Part shown: piece by piece, positions 9,027 to 17,527 of the stretch
Layout: every line of letters begins with the position of its first letter
Numbering within the stretch: the stretch's first letter is position 1
NCBI RefSeq assembly: GCF_026967925.1
Contig: NZ_JAPVBI010000003.1
Span: forward strand, 1,070,826 to 1,134,825
Direction: 5' to 3'
Length of the DNA stretch: 64,000 bases
Source of the DNA: Modestobacter sp. VKM Ac-2985
Lineage (GTDB): Bacteria; Actinomycetota; Actinomycetes; Mycobacteriales; Geodermatophilaceae
The notes under the pieces: model-generated
The model's database searches: none
The model's input: only the letters and a program-made list of their open reading frames with translations
Told to the model about the DNA's origin: nothing
Position numbers and translations under genes: made by a program

Positions 9027-10937
9027 ATGCCCCCACCCGCACGTTCATTCGTGCTGCCCGGGGACAGGTCCTTGCCACTTCTTCGTACGTCCGGCCATGG
9101 CCTCAAGACGCTCGCTGACGCCGGCTCGCTGGCGTCCACGCTGGCGACTCAAATGTCGCATCGCATGAACCGCTCGCCCTCCGCGGCCGAGATGCGCTCG
9201 TGGGACGCGAGCCTCACCGCTCTCGCCGCCGACCTCGAGCAAGCCGGTCTGGGCGGCGTCGAGGTGCTGCTCGAGTACCAGCTCCCCCTGTCCAGCAAGC
9301 GGATCGACGTCATCCTGGCCGGCGAGCACCCGCAGCGCGGCGGGCCGTCCTACATCGTCCTCGAACTGAAGCAGTGGACGCAGGCGACCCTGTTCGAGGA
9401 CGAGCCGGAGCTCGTCGTCCAGCCGACCTACGGCAACCGTCCCGTGCTGCACCCGGTCGCCCAAGTGCGCTACTACGGCGAGTACCTGCTCGACTTCCTC
9501 GGTGTCCTGCACGGCACGAACGACGTCCTCGCCGGAGCCGCCTACCTGCACAACGCGACCGATGACCGCGTCAGTGCGCTCCGCGGCTACCCGCAGGACG
9601 AGCTGGGCCGCCTGTTCACCGGACGCGAACGCGGCGACTTCCACGACTTCCTCCGGTACCGCCTCTCCCCCGCCAACGCCTCGATTCACGCCGACCGGTT
9701 GCTGCGGTCCTCTGTCGCCCCGAGCAAGCAGCTGCTCGCCGTCGCGGCGGAGGAAATCCGTACGCGGGAGCAGTTCGTGCTCCTCGACGAGCAGCGGGTC
9801 GCCTTCGATCTGGTGCTCCATGAGGTGGAGAAGGCCCGCGGAGGCGATCACAAGTCGGTCGTCATCGTCTCGGGCGGGCCGGGCAGCGGGAAGAGCGTCA
9901 TCGCGCTTTCTCTGCTCGGTGAACTCAGTCGGCGCGGCGTCCGCGTCGCGCACGCCACCGGCTCTCGGTCGTTCACGCAGACGCTGCGCAAGGTGGCCGG
10001 TCGCCGAGCGCCGCGCACGGCCGCTCTGTTCCGGTACTTCAACCAGTTTATGGACGTCGCCAAGAACAGTCTCGACGTCCTCATCGCCGACGAGGCGCAC
10101 CGACTGCGGGAGACCTCGGCCAACCGTTGGACGAAGGCCGAGCTGCGCAGCGACAAGCGGCAGATCGACGAGCTGATCGACGCAGCCTTCGTGTCGGTGT
10201 TCCTGCTCGACCAGAACCAGGTCGTGCGCCCCGGAGAGATGGGCACGGTCCAGGACATCGAGAAGCACGCCCGCGAACGCGGCATCGACGTCCACGAGAT
10301 CGACCTGTCGACCCAGTACCGCAGCGGTGGCAGCGCCGAGTACGTCGAATGGGTCGAGCGGCTGCTCGGTCTGGCTCCGGGGGGTCCGGAGAAGTGGGGC
10401 GGGGACGAACGCTTCGAGGTCCGGACGGCGCCGTCGCCGTCCGCCATGGAGGCAGCACTCGCGGAGAAGCTGGCCCAGCACCAGAACGCCCGGATGGCCG
10501 CCGGCTACTGCTGGCCCTGGAGCGACCCGAGGTCCGACGGGTCGCTCGTCTCGGACGTGACGATCGGCGACTGGTCCCGCCCGTGGAACCTCAAGCGCGA
10601 GCGCTCAGTGGGTGACGCCCCGCCGGCCGCCCTGTGGGCCAGTGACGACCGCGGCTTTGGCCAGGTCGGCTGCGTCTACACCGCACAGGGCTTCGAGTAC
10701 GAGTGGAACGGCGTCCTGCTCGGCCCCGACCTGGTGTGGCGCACAGATCGCTGGGTCGCCGTGCGCAGTGCCAACCGCGATCCGGACTTCCGCAACAGGC
10801 AGCGGGTCAGTGATGCGGACTTCGACGTGCTCGTGCGCAACGTCTACAAAGTGCTGCTGACGCGCGGTCTGCGTGGCGTCTACCTGCACTCGACCGATCC
10901 GGAGACCCAGCAGCTACTGGACGACCTCGTCAACTGA
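9027..10937 (+). CDS. DUF2075 nuclease-helicase protein
   Basis: The 636-residue protein combines an N-terminal PD-(D/E)XK-like domain (IDVILAGEH with D94, then IVLELKQW with E113 and K115) with a DUF2075/superfamily 1-like ATPase. Walker A is GGPGSGKS near residue 283, a DEAH box (IADEAHRLR) lies near 353, and STQYRSGGS and VYTAQGFEYEWNGV are the later helicase motifs. Family members are found in phage-defence neighbourhoods and are predicted to process DNA or RNA; no precise reaction is established. It is the only plus-strand gene inside the defence island. A decayed fragment of a paralogue survives near 21254. ATG 9027 lacks a clear ribosome site; TTG 9021 is an alternative. Confidence 0.8.
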   Translation: MPPPARSFVLPGDRSLPLLRTSGHGLKTLADAGSLASTLATQMSHRMNRSPSAAEMRSWDASLTALAADLEQAGLGGVEVLLEYQLPLSSKRIDVILAGEHPQRGGPSYIVLELKQWTQATLFEDEPELVVQPTYGNRPVLHPVAQVRYYGEYLLDFLGVLHGTNDVLAGAAYLHNATDDRVSALRGYPQDELGRLFTGRERGDFHDFLRYRLSPANASIHADRLLRSSVAPSKQLLAVAAEEIRTREQFVLLDEQRVAFDLVLHEVEKARGGDHKSVVIVSGGPGSGKSVIALSLLGELSRRGVRVAHATGSRSFTQTLRKVAGRRAPRTAALFRYFNQFMDVAKNSLDVLIADEAHRLRETSANRWTKAELRSDKRQIDELIDAAFVSVFLLDQNQVVRPGEMGTVQDIEKHARERGIDVHEIDLSTQYRSGGSAEYVEWVERLLGLAPGGPEKWGGDERFEVRTAPSPSAMEAALAEKLAQHQNARMAAGYCWPWSDPRSDGSLVSDVTIGDWSRPWNLKRERSVGDAPPAALWASDDRGFGQVGCVYTAQGFEYEWNGVLLGPDLVWRTDRWVAVRSANRDPDFRNRQRVSDADFDVLVRNVYKVLLTRGLRGVYLHSTDPETQQLLDDLVN

Positions 10938-10984
10938 ACTGCTTCGCGTTGACAGCGCTCGGTGGAGCTGCGGCCAGCCGGCAC

Positions 10985-11302
10985 TCAGAGTCGGTCGATC
11001 CAGGTGTCTTCGTCGCGGCCGTCCCACGCCGACGTCGACCCCGTCTGAGCCGCTGGCTCGGGAGTCAGGTGGTTCAAGACGCGCAGCGCTTCCCCGCGGG
11101 TCAGCGAGCGCACGGACTCAACGGGCCGCCCGGCGACGGACTCAATCGTTTCTTGTCGCTCGGCCATGGTCACCAAGCCGCGCGCAGTCAGAGCTTCTCT
11201 GATCGCATCGACCAGCCAGTCGGCGATGGATGCCTCAGCAGGGACTGGCTGAGCCGGCTCATCCGGTGGGTCGTCGCCGAAGAGTGAGAGGTCGCCTGAC
11301 AC
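10985..11302 (-). CDS. Small helical protein of unknown function, intact copy
   Basis: The product has 105 residues and no recognised family. An acidic N-terminus (MSGDLSLFGDDPPDEPAQ) is followed by a compact helical domain (IADWLVDAIREALTARG, then VTMAERQETIESVAGR and SLTRGEALRVLNHL). Short domains of this style occur in actinobacterial and phage proteins, so a small DNA- or protein-binding role is possible but unproven. A second copy at 14719-15035 carries the same domain and part of the same upstream region but is broken by one missing base. The intact reading frame here supports it being a real gene. Confidence 0.65.
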   Translation of the reverse strand: MSGDLSLFGDDPPDEPAQPVPAEASIADWLVDAIREALTARGLVTMAERQETIESVAGRPVESVRSLTRGEALRVLNHLTPEPAAQTGSTSAWDGRDEDTWIDRL

Positions 11303-11506
11303 GGCGCCATGCTAAGAGGTCATGCCAGGGGACACCGGGAGGACGACTACACCGGTAGGGACGCCCAACGGGTCGGTGCGCTACCCCGCGGCCCGCATCA
11401 CCAGAGCGGGAGCCGACTTGAGCCGAATCAGTCCGCGGACATCACGTTCGGCGCGATGAACATGGCTTTCAGGTGCCGCCGCCGCAGCAGCCAGAGGAGG
11501 AGCGCG

Positions 11507-12175
11507 TCAGGACGACGGCGCCCCGGGCTCCACATCGATCACGTAGCAGTCGTGGTCACTGAGACCCACCGCCGTCCGACGCTCGACAGCCACCACTCGG
11601 CATCGATGCGGGACTGCGATGTGGTCGATGCTCAGGTGGCCCTCCAGTCGGTGGGGCAGGCCGGCCGTCGGCACGTACAGGCCGAGCCGCTCAACCGCGG
11701 CGACGACGTGCGCCCGGCCGCCCTTGCTGCCCGCCCACTCTGGGCCGTACAGCGCCTGGTTCCAGTCGCCACCCCACACCAGACCGGTGCGCGGCAGACC
11801 AGCGAGCAACTCCTCCAAGGCGTACCGCATCCGACCGGAGTGCACGTTCCGCGGGGGCTCGGCACCCGGCCACGTGGGCTCTCCACCCGCCCCCTTCCAC
11901 GGCAAGATCGTGGCGCAGTACGTGACCCCGTCGACCACCGCGGCCGCGCTGGCCACGTGCGGGTCTGGCACGGGGGTCATGTGGGATCGGCTGTAAACGC
12001 CTGCCCACCGACAGCCAGGCCTCATCCGCGCATCGCCGAAGTGCTGGTGATAACCGGGGAGCTCGACTCTCTCGTTGACCTCCGTCAGCAACCAGACATC
12101 GCAGTTCGCATCAGCCAGGAGCGCCTCGTGCTCCGGCTTCCACCGACCCTCCAGGTTCCACGTTCCGATCCTCAT
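11507..12175 (-). CDS. Endonuclease/exonuclease/phosphatase (EEP) family protein
   Basis: The 222-residue protein has the EEP metal-hydrolase motifs in order: GTWNLEGRW at the N-terminus, LLTEVNE supplying the Mg-binding Glu, GGDWNQ in the middle, SIDHIAV, and the terminal SDHDCYVID. The fold covers DNase I-like and APE-like nucleases and phosphodiesterases, so it cleaves a phosphodiester, probably in DNA given its neighbours; the substrate is not known. ATG 12175 is chosen because AAGGAG lies 8 bases upstream and the conserved motif begins at residue 3. It is downstream of the nuclease pair and the broken gene on the same strand. Confidence 0.8.
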   Translation of the reverse strand: MRIGTWNLEGRWKPEHEALLADANCDVWLLTEVNERVELPGYHQHFGDARMRPGCRWAGVYSRSHMTPVPDPHVASAAAVVDGVTYCATILPWKGAGGEPTWPGAEPPRNVHSGRMRYALEELLAGLPRTGLVWGGDWNQALYGPEWAGSKGGRAHVVAAVERLGLYVPTAGLPHRLEGHLSIDHIAVPHRCRVVAVERRTAVGLSDHDCYVIDVEPGAPSS

Positions 12176-12317
12176 GCGTCGGCGCTCCTTGCCCGGGGGT
12201 TGTGCGCAGGTCCAACAGTGCCCAGGACCGGACATCGCTCGGCCTCGACAACCACCTCATCGCCCGTCATCTGTCGTGACTCGGGTGCTCCCATGCTGCT
12301 CTGGGCCACCGGTTCAC

Positions 12318-12690
12318 TCATCGCGCGGCACTCCGCTGGCGACGGCGTCTCACTCGCGGCGGCAGCGTATTGGGCAGTCGCCAACAGATGATGTCGAGCA
12401 GCCGAACGTCGGAGATGGCTGCGAGCTGCGCGGCAGGGGCCCCGTGGTCGGCCAGCTCTATCCTGTGGCGGTCGAGGGCAGCCTTGTTCGCGAGGACATG
12501 AGCCGGATGGCGCCCCAGTAGTTCCGAAGTCGGTGGGGACCTGCCGGCCGATCAGCAGGAGCCGTGTCCCGAGGATCCCCGGATCGGCTTCGATCATCGT
12601 CTCCAACTGGGATTCCAGCGGGACGCCCTTGGCTGCGAGCTCCACCGGCTTGTCCCGGTCGACCCGCCACAGCCCTACTTCCTGCGGCAC
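12318..12690 (-). pseudogene. Broken gene, two joined fragments in different frames
   Basis: From GTG 12690 the frame gives a convincing N-terminus (EVGLWRVDRDKPVEL, LLLIGRQVPTDFG) like the start of NucS-type PD-(D/E)XK proteins that read DNA ends. After about 12525 that frame turns to noise, while the neighbouring frame from about 12540 to TGA 12318 reads well (HVLANKAALDRHRIELADHG, then LAAISDVRLLDIICWRL). The second piece does not look like the continuation of the first, so an internal deletion joining two genes, or deletion with frameshift, is likely. I do not recognise the second fragment. It sits between two nuclease genes. Confidence 0.55.
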
Positions 12691-12764
12691 CTGGTCGCTC
12701 CCCTCACGCTGCGGTCCGGACCCGAGCGGTCCGACGGGACTGCGGCCAGTGAACGCTGCTTGCC

Positions 12765-13871
12765 TCAGTCATCGGTGGCCACCTCGACCGGCACCAGGAC
12801 TCGGTCGGGCATCCCGGCTGCTCGCTCGAGTGGGAGGGACGGCCATCCGCTCCACCCGCGGGCACGGACCTGCTCGACCTTGCCGACGAGTTCGTCGATC
12901 CCAGCCACCGCAACGGCAAGACTGTCGATGCGGACGGGGTGCCGGGATGCGTACTCCGGTAGCAGGAAGTAGAGCTGTCCTCTGGTGGACCCGTCTCCGA
13001 CGTTGATGTTCCAGACCGGGGTGTCCTTGCCGTCCACCGAGTACCAGCCGGTCACCCCTGCAGTTCCACCCGACCCCCAGGAGAAGCGCCCACCCCGCGC
13101 CTTCACGTGCGCGATGAGCCGCTCGACCAGCGCTCGCACGATTGGCTCACGCTGCTCCAGTGCGGCGATCAACGTGGCCTCGGTCCACGGAGCCCGTCTC
13201 GAACGTCGTTGCTTGGAGTCCACCGCCGCAGCTGTCCGACCGACGACCCGCGGGACGTAGGCGACCTGATCACCCTCGCCCGTGTACTGCGGGAGCTCCA
13301 CTCCGAGCACCTCGACGTCCCGCATCTGCTCATTGAGAAACTCGATGATCCGTACGAGGCCGGGTGCCAGCCGGTCGGCCAGGAAGATCAAACGAATGCG
13401 GCCAGCACGCAAGTTGTCCTCGACGGTCGACCAGAAGGCCTCCGCATCGCCGACGCCGAGCTGTTGTTCGAGGTACTGGGCAGGATCCAACGTGCCGGCC
13501 GCCTGAGCGACGGCATCGCGGAGGTCGTTCTGCCACGTGGTGATCCCGTTCGCGGCGTAGTCCAGCATCTGTGCGACGACCTCACGACGGGCTCGTGTGT
13601 CGCTGGCGCGCTTGACCTCCACCAGTACTGGTGTCCCCGCCTGGTCGATGAACAGGTGGTCCAGGGAGAGGCCGACGCTGTCCGAGGCGGTGACGGGCAT
13701 CTCCCGCCGTACGAGCAGGAGTCTCGGGCGCTCATCTGACGTGGCAACTCCCGCGATCAGCTCGGGGAATTGGGCCAGTACACGCTGGAGCACGTCCTCG
13801 TTGTCGTAGTCAGTCTGCCGCAAGGCGATGAGCTGCCCTTCGATGGCGAGGAAGATGGCCTGATCAGTCAC
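12765..13871 (-). CDS. PD-(D/E)XK nuclease-like protein
   Basis: This protein of 368 residues has an N-terminal restriction-endonuclease-like core: SLDHLFID (D71), then PVLVEVKRAS (E85, K87), then ARREVVAQMLDYAANG with the Q typical of this fold. The C-terminal half contains a second conserved-looking block (WGSGGTAGVTGWYSVDGKD, then WNINVGDGSTRGQLYFLL) that I cannot name. It is likely a DNA nuclease of the defence island; substrate unknown. GTG 13871 is used because the next gene upstream ends inside the start (8-base overlap), showing translational coupling. Reading further upstream in frame gives low-complexity sequence antisense to the neighbour's coding frame. Confidence 0.7.
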   Translation of the reverse strand: MTDQAIFLAIEGQLIALRQTDYDNEDVLQRVLAQFPELIAGVATSDERPRLLLVRREMPVTASDSVGLSLDHLFIDQAGTPVLVEVKRASDTRARREVVAQMLDYAANGITTWQNDLRDAVAQAAGTLDPAQYLEQQLGVGDAEAFWSTVEDNLRAGRIRLIFLADRLAPGLVRIIEFLNEQMRDVEVLGVELPQYTGEGDQVAYVPRVVGRTAAAVDSKQRRSRRAPWTEATLIAALEQREPIVRALVERLIAHVKARGGRFSWGSGGTAGVTGWYSVDGKDTPVWNINVGDGSTRGQLYFLLPEYASRHPVRIDSLAVAVAGIDELVGKVEQVRARGWSGWPSLPLERAAGMPDRVLVPVEVATDD

Positions 13872-14610
13872 CCGAGGTCTCCGCAGCGATCGTGGTCGGC
13901 AGTGCTGCCCTGCGGCGATGGGCCCAGAGAGCGTGCTCGAGGCGTGTGGAGCTGTCGCCGCGTGCGGCGGCGGCAGCCAGGACCACGTCTCGCGCTTCAT
14001 ACGGGGAGACGGGCCGTGCGACGGCGTCGGCCACCGCGGCGATAACCCACCGATCCGCTTTGACACCAGGCCGGCCGAGGAGCATGCCGAAGTACTCCCA
14101 GGTCACCCAACCGAGTCCAGTGACGCCCGTGTAGGCCCGCCGCTGGTCGTCGTCTTCCAGGTTGAGCTGACAAGAGGACGTGACGCCGCAGCGCACCAGT
14201 CGCTGGGCCGCCTCCACGATGGCCGCCGCCTTGGGCACGCCACTCGTGACCTGGCGACCCACGGCCTTCTCCACCTCGCGCCAGTCGAACGAGGCGAGAG
14301 CCCGGAGGTCGTCGAGAACCTCAGTCGGGGCGCGCAGCTCCCGGTAGGCGGCGACTGCCCGGTGGACCCCCGTCGCCCGCGACCCGTCACGGGCAGCCCG
14401 CCCATAGCGTGCGCGGATCGACAAGACAGCGTCGACCAGCGCCACCTCAATCTCACCGGGCCGGCCGCCAGGCCATTCGGTCCACCCGTCGCCGATCTGG
14501 TCGTCGACGTAGCGCAGCAGCGCGCACACATCCGCTTCCGTAACCGGAGCCGTGTCGTCCGCCTGAAGACTGCACGAGTGCATCGACGTGCTCGCTGGTG
14601 TGGTCGTCAC
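13864..14610 (-). CDS. HhH-like protein of unknown function, coupled to the nuclease
   Basis: The 248-residue product is largely helical. Its best clue is VTGLGWVTWEYFGMLLGRPG near residue 180, which resembles the helix-hairpin-helix of HhH-GPD base-excision glycosylases (VPGVGPKTA-type), preceded by helices and followed by the AVADAVARPVSPYEARDVVL segment. I see no clear catalytic Lys/Asp pair, so DNA binding is more secure than glycosylase activity. GTG 14610 has GGGAG 6 bases upstream. It overlaps the PD-(D/E)XK gene by 8 bases, so the two products are probably made in similar amounts and may work together. Confidence 0.55.
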   Translation of the reverse strand: MTTTPASTSMHSCSLQADDTAPVTEADVCALLRYVDDQIGDGWTEWPGGRPGEIEVALVDAVLSIRARYGRAARDGSRATGVHRAVAAYRELRAPTEVLDDLRALASFDWREVEKAVGRQVTSGVPKAAAIVEAAQRLVRCGVTSSCQLNLEDDDQRRAYTGVTGLGWVTWEYFGMLLGRPGVKADRWVIAAVADAVARPVSPYEARDVVLAAAAARGDSSTRLEHALWAHRRRAALPTTIAAETSGD

Positions 14611-14718
14611 CTGGTACTCCCTTTGCCGTTCGCTGGAACCAACCACGAGGGGAGATGCTCGTGTGGCAGCCACCCGCGATGTCGTGGCCAATGTGGCGTG
14701 AGGGGTCCGTGATCGCCG

Positions 14719-15035
14719 TCAGGCGCCGATCTGCCCTGGGCGCCATGAGGCTGAGGCGTCACCAGGTTCCCGGAGCGCCGAGGTGGGGCTCAATTCCGAC
14801 AGGACATGCAACGCCTCGGCGCGGGTGAGCGACCGCAGCGACTCCACCGACCGCCCAGCGACAGCCTCGATTGCCTGCTGGCGTTCCGCCATGGTCGTCA
14901 GCCCACGGGCGGCCAGTGCGTCCCTGATCGCATCGATCAGCAGTCGGCGATGGGAGTCTCGGTGCGGACTGACTGAACCGGCTCCCCCGGTTCCTCGTCG
15001 CCGAAAAGTGACCGAAATGTGAGACGTCGCCTCAC
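14719..15035 (-). pseudogene. Frameshifted second copy of the small helical gene
   Basis: The sequence parallels the gene at 10985-11302. From GTG 15035 the frame reads LFGDEEPGEPVQSV and TETPIADC and then hits TGA. Where the intact copy has gactggctg, this copy has gactgctg, a one-base loss; after it the original frame resumes as LIDAIRDALAARG, TTMAERQQAIEAVAGR and SLTRAEALHVLSEL. Part of the upstream region is also shared (around 15040-15085 versus 11305-11345), so the duplication included the promoter. A longer open frame that runs to 15261 reads the N-terminal part out of frame and is not the ancestral protein. Confidence 0.75.
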
Positions 15036-15249
15036 ACAGCCGCAACGTCATGAGGTCGTGCCTGGGACGCCCTCCGAAACTGGCCGCGCGCCCCTCGTAC
15101 ACCTGGCGCCAGGGTGATCCGTGATGCGCTGGTGGCTCAGAAGTCGGCGTGCTGAAATCCGGATCGAGTTTCGGCACATGTGCGACTCGGATTCGGGTTC
15201 GGGTGGTCATAGCGTTCCCTCGCCCAGCAACCGCACGTGAGGGATCCCT

Positions 15250-15696
15250 TTGAAGCGTCACACCAGCATCGCGTTCCTCCTGGCCGCCGGCCTACCGCTC
15301 CTCGCCGCCTGCGGCGGAGGGGACGAGGCGGTCGCCAGCCCGGCGACCGTCACCGTCACGAAGGAGGCACCGGCTCCCGCACCTGCACCGGTTCCGACCA
15401 CCGTGTCGCCGACGACGCCTGCGGAGGCACCGGTTGCGCCGGCGACTACCGCAGCAGTGGTCGACTTCCCCATGCCCGACATGACCGGGCAGGTGCTGCA
15501 GGACGCACAGGATGCAATGCAGACCCTCGGCGTCATGTACAGCACGTCGCACGACGCCCTGGGCAGCCGCATGCAGGTCCTGGACCGGGATTGGCTGGTC
15601 TGCGACCAGAACATCCCAGCTGGCCAGCAGGTCACCGGCGAGGTCGAGGGACAGATCGACTTCGGTGTCGTGAAGCTGTCGGAAAGTTGCCCCTGA
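15250..15696 (+). CDS. PASTA-like secreted lipoprotein
   Basis: The 148-residue protein has a lipoprotein signal peptide: a KRH start, a hydrophobic stretch and the lipobox LLAAC, with the lipidated Cys near residue 21. A Pro/Ala/Thr linker follows (about residues 30-75), then a C-terminal PASTA-like domain (MPDMTGQVLQDAQDAM, CDQNIPAGQQV, DFGVVKLSESC). Such proteins sit on the outer face of the membrane and may contact peptidoglycan or other ligands; no catalytic residues are seen. The start is TTG 15250 with GAGGG nearby upstream. It diverges from the broken small gene. Confidence 0.75.
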   Translation: MKRHTSIAFLLAAGLPLLAACGGGDEAVASPATVTVTKEAPAPAPAPVPTTVSPTTPAEAPVAPATTAAVVDFPMPDMTGQVLQDAQDAMQTLGVMYSTSHDALGSRMQVLDRDWLVCDQNIPAGQQVTGEVEGQIDFGVVKLSESCP

Positions 15697-15822
15697 CGTC
15701 CTCCCGTGCCGTCTGACATCCAGACGGCACCGGGTCGCGCACCATGCTCGATGAACACCTCCGTCGAGTGACGTCCTCATTCCGGCCGTCCGGCTCCCCG
15801 AGCACCTGGTCGAAGAAGCAAG

Positions 15823-16641
15823 GTGAGCTGTCTCAGGTATCAACGGCGTCACGGCGCACTCCGCCTGCGGGTGATCCATCGCCGTCATCAACGCGCCTCC
15901 TGGCTCGACAGAGATCTTCGGACCCGGCGAACGGAACTGCTTCGTAACCGCTGGAAGGACTTGACCCTTGTCCTGGTGGCCTTGGTTGTGTCCGCAGCCG
16001 GCGCAAGCTTGGTGGTACGCCACTCCCCGTTGCTGACGGGCCTCGTGATCGGCGTCTACGTCGGCGCGACCGCGGTTGCGGCGATCGTCCTGCTTTCGGT
16101 CGTCGATGGGACTTTCCACCCGCGTCTCGGCCGGCTCGTTGAGCGCAGCGTCGGCACAGACCTCCGGCGGATCCCCGGCATCCACGGCGTGGTCAGCGAC
16201 GTCTCGTTCGAGCACGGGAACGTCGACCACGTCGTCTTGACGCCGCGCGGATGTCTGGCCGTCGAGGTCAAGAGCTCGTTTTCCCGGCGTCGGGACCTGG
16301 CCAAGGTCGCCGACCTCGCCGGCAAAGTCGCGCAGACGCGAGACGGCGCAGTGCGGGTGCAGCGACTGCTGCGCAGTAGGGGCGTCGACGTCCCGGTACG
16401 GCCAGTCCTGCTGTTCACCGGCCCGGGAGCACCGTTCATGCCTCCCGTCGTCCACTACGACGACGTGACCATCACCGGCTCCGCCGACTCGACGACTTGG
16501 GTGGAGGGCGCCGTTCGGGCCAACGACCAGCTCGACTTGGACACCGCCAGGCGTGCAGCTGATGTGCTGCTGGCCTACCGAGAACAGCGCACCGACTACG
16601 AGCAGGTTCGCGCCCAGCTACAGGCCGAAAAGCTACACTGA
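15823..16641 (+). CDS. Membrane-anchored NERD domain protein
   Basis: The product of up to 272 residues has a basic N-terminus, two adjacent transmembrane segments (DLTLVLVALVVSAAGASLVV and LLTGLVIGVYVGATAVAAIV, about residues 46-90) and a cytoplasmic NERD domain. The NERD core is seen in VDHVVLTPRGCLAVEVKSSF, with D, E-x-K and a following Arg-rich helix. NERD domains are nuclease-related and often linked to DNA or RNA processing or defence; cutting activity here is inferred. The start is uncertain: GTG 15823 is the longest and GTG 15871 is possible. It stands alone between the lipoprotein and the nitrile hydratase operon. Confidence 0.7.
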   Translation: MSCLRYQRRHGALRLRVIHRRHQRASWLDRDLRTRRTELLRNRWKDLTLVLVALVVSAAGASLVVRHSPLLTGLVIGVYVGATAVAAIVLLSVVDGTFHPRLGRLVERSVGTDLRRIPGIHGVVSDVSFEHGNVDHVVLTPRGCLAVEVKSSFSRRRDLAKVADLAGKVAQTRDGAVRVQRLLRSRGVDVPVRPVLLFTGPGAPFMPPVVHYDDVTITGSADSTTWVEGAVRANDQLDLDTARRAADVLLAYREQRTDYEQVRAQLQAEKLH

Positions 16642-16996
16642 TCACCTCTTTGACGGATTGGGCTCACGGCGATCCTGCGGCGTGCGGCGTGCGGCGCGCC
16701 AAGTGATGACGCGGCGGGTGGTGTGGACGACGGCGTCGTGGATTAGCTCAACGCACCGCAGATGACGGACCCAGATGGGCCCCGGTCCTGTGTCGCCAGG
16801 TTGCCATCGGCCAGCTGCCCAGCGCCGGCCATTCCGGGCTTTCTCGTCCGTTCCTGATCCCCGCAAGGAACTTCCTACCGGTCCCGTGAACGTGATTCGT
16901 GCGCAACGGCACGGCAACACGGCACCCCCACGATCCACGGCAGAACGTTCCAGCGCGGGCCCGACGAACGGGAGACGACCGGCATGGACACAGATC
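16642..16996. other. Intergenic region before the nitrile hydratase operon
   Basis: About 350 bases without a supported gene. On the minus strand 16642-16760 can be read as a protein-like tail (ELIHDAVVHTTRRVITWRAA), possibly the remnant of a lost gene. The plus strand should hold the promoter of the DUF1097/nitrile hydratase operon, but I see no clear hexamers or operator. Confidence 0.4.
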
Positions 16997-17527
16997 ATGA
17001 GTGAGAAGAACGCGCTCACGGTGAGCATTGGGGTGCTGGGCGCCCTCTCCGTCCTCTTGACCGCCGAGGTCATCGAAGTCCCGGTCTGGGTGGTCTTCAT
17101 CGCCTGGGCGTCGTTCTTCATCCTCGGCGGTGGCGTCAGCGGTCTCGTGCAGTCGATCGCCAGTAACCTGACCGGCGTCGTCATCGCATCGCTGTGCCTG
17201 CTGCTCATCCAGCAGGCCACGCTGGGCGTGCTGCTCACCGCCATCGTCGTGGGTGTCGGCAGTGCCGGGATGGTCGCCGTCTCCCGCGTACCGCTGCTCA
17301 CCGCGATTCCCGCGATCGTCTGGGGCTTCGCCACCACGGTGGGCACGTCCGCGGTCACCGGCCGGGACGTCACCTACGCCGACAGCATCGGGAACCCGGT
17401 CCTGATGGTGGCCACCGCCCTCGTCCTCGGCGGCCTGTTCGGCATCGCATCGGAACGGCTCGCCGGCGTCCTCACCGGCGGGAAGCACCGTGATCCGACC
17501 ATCACCACGGAAGGAGCCTCGACGTGA
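16997..17527 (+). CDS. DUF1097 membrane protein
   Basis: The 176-residue protein has about five transmembrane helices (for example VLGALSVLLTAEVIEV, VWVVFIAWASFFILGGG, VVIASLCLLLIQQATLG) and matches the DUF1097 family of small integral membrane proteins of unknown function. Its stop overlaps the GTG of the nitrile hydratase beta gene by four bases (GTGA), so the two are translationally coupled. This position suggests a role serving the enzyme, such as moving cobalt, a nitrile, an amide or urea-like compound across the membrane, but that is inference. The ATG at 16997 begins just before the first hydrophobic segment. Confidence 0.75.
   Translation: MSEKNALTVSIGVLGALSVLLTAEVIEVPVWVVFIAWASFFILGGGVSGLVQSIASNLTGVVIASLCLLLIQQATLGVLLTAIVVGVGSAGMVAVSRVPLLTAIPAIVWGFATTVGTSAVTGRDVTYADSIGNPVLMVATALVLGGLFGIASERLAGVLTGGKHRDPTITTEGAST

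Noticed and set aside
12318-12690. Treating the whole 172-residue frame ending at 12172 as a real protein
   Set aside because: After the first 55 residues the composition becomes Arg/Pro/Ala/Ser-rich and loses sense, while another frame takes over.
16642-16996. tRNA-like or transposase remnant before the nitrile hydratase operon
   Set aside because: No cloverleaf can be formed and the protein-like tail is too short to assign.
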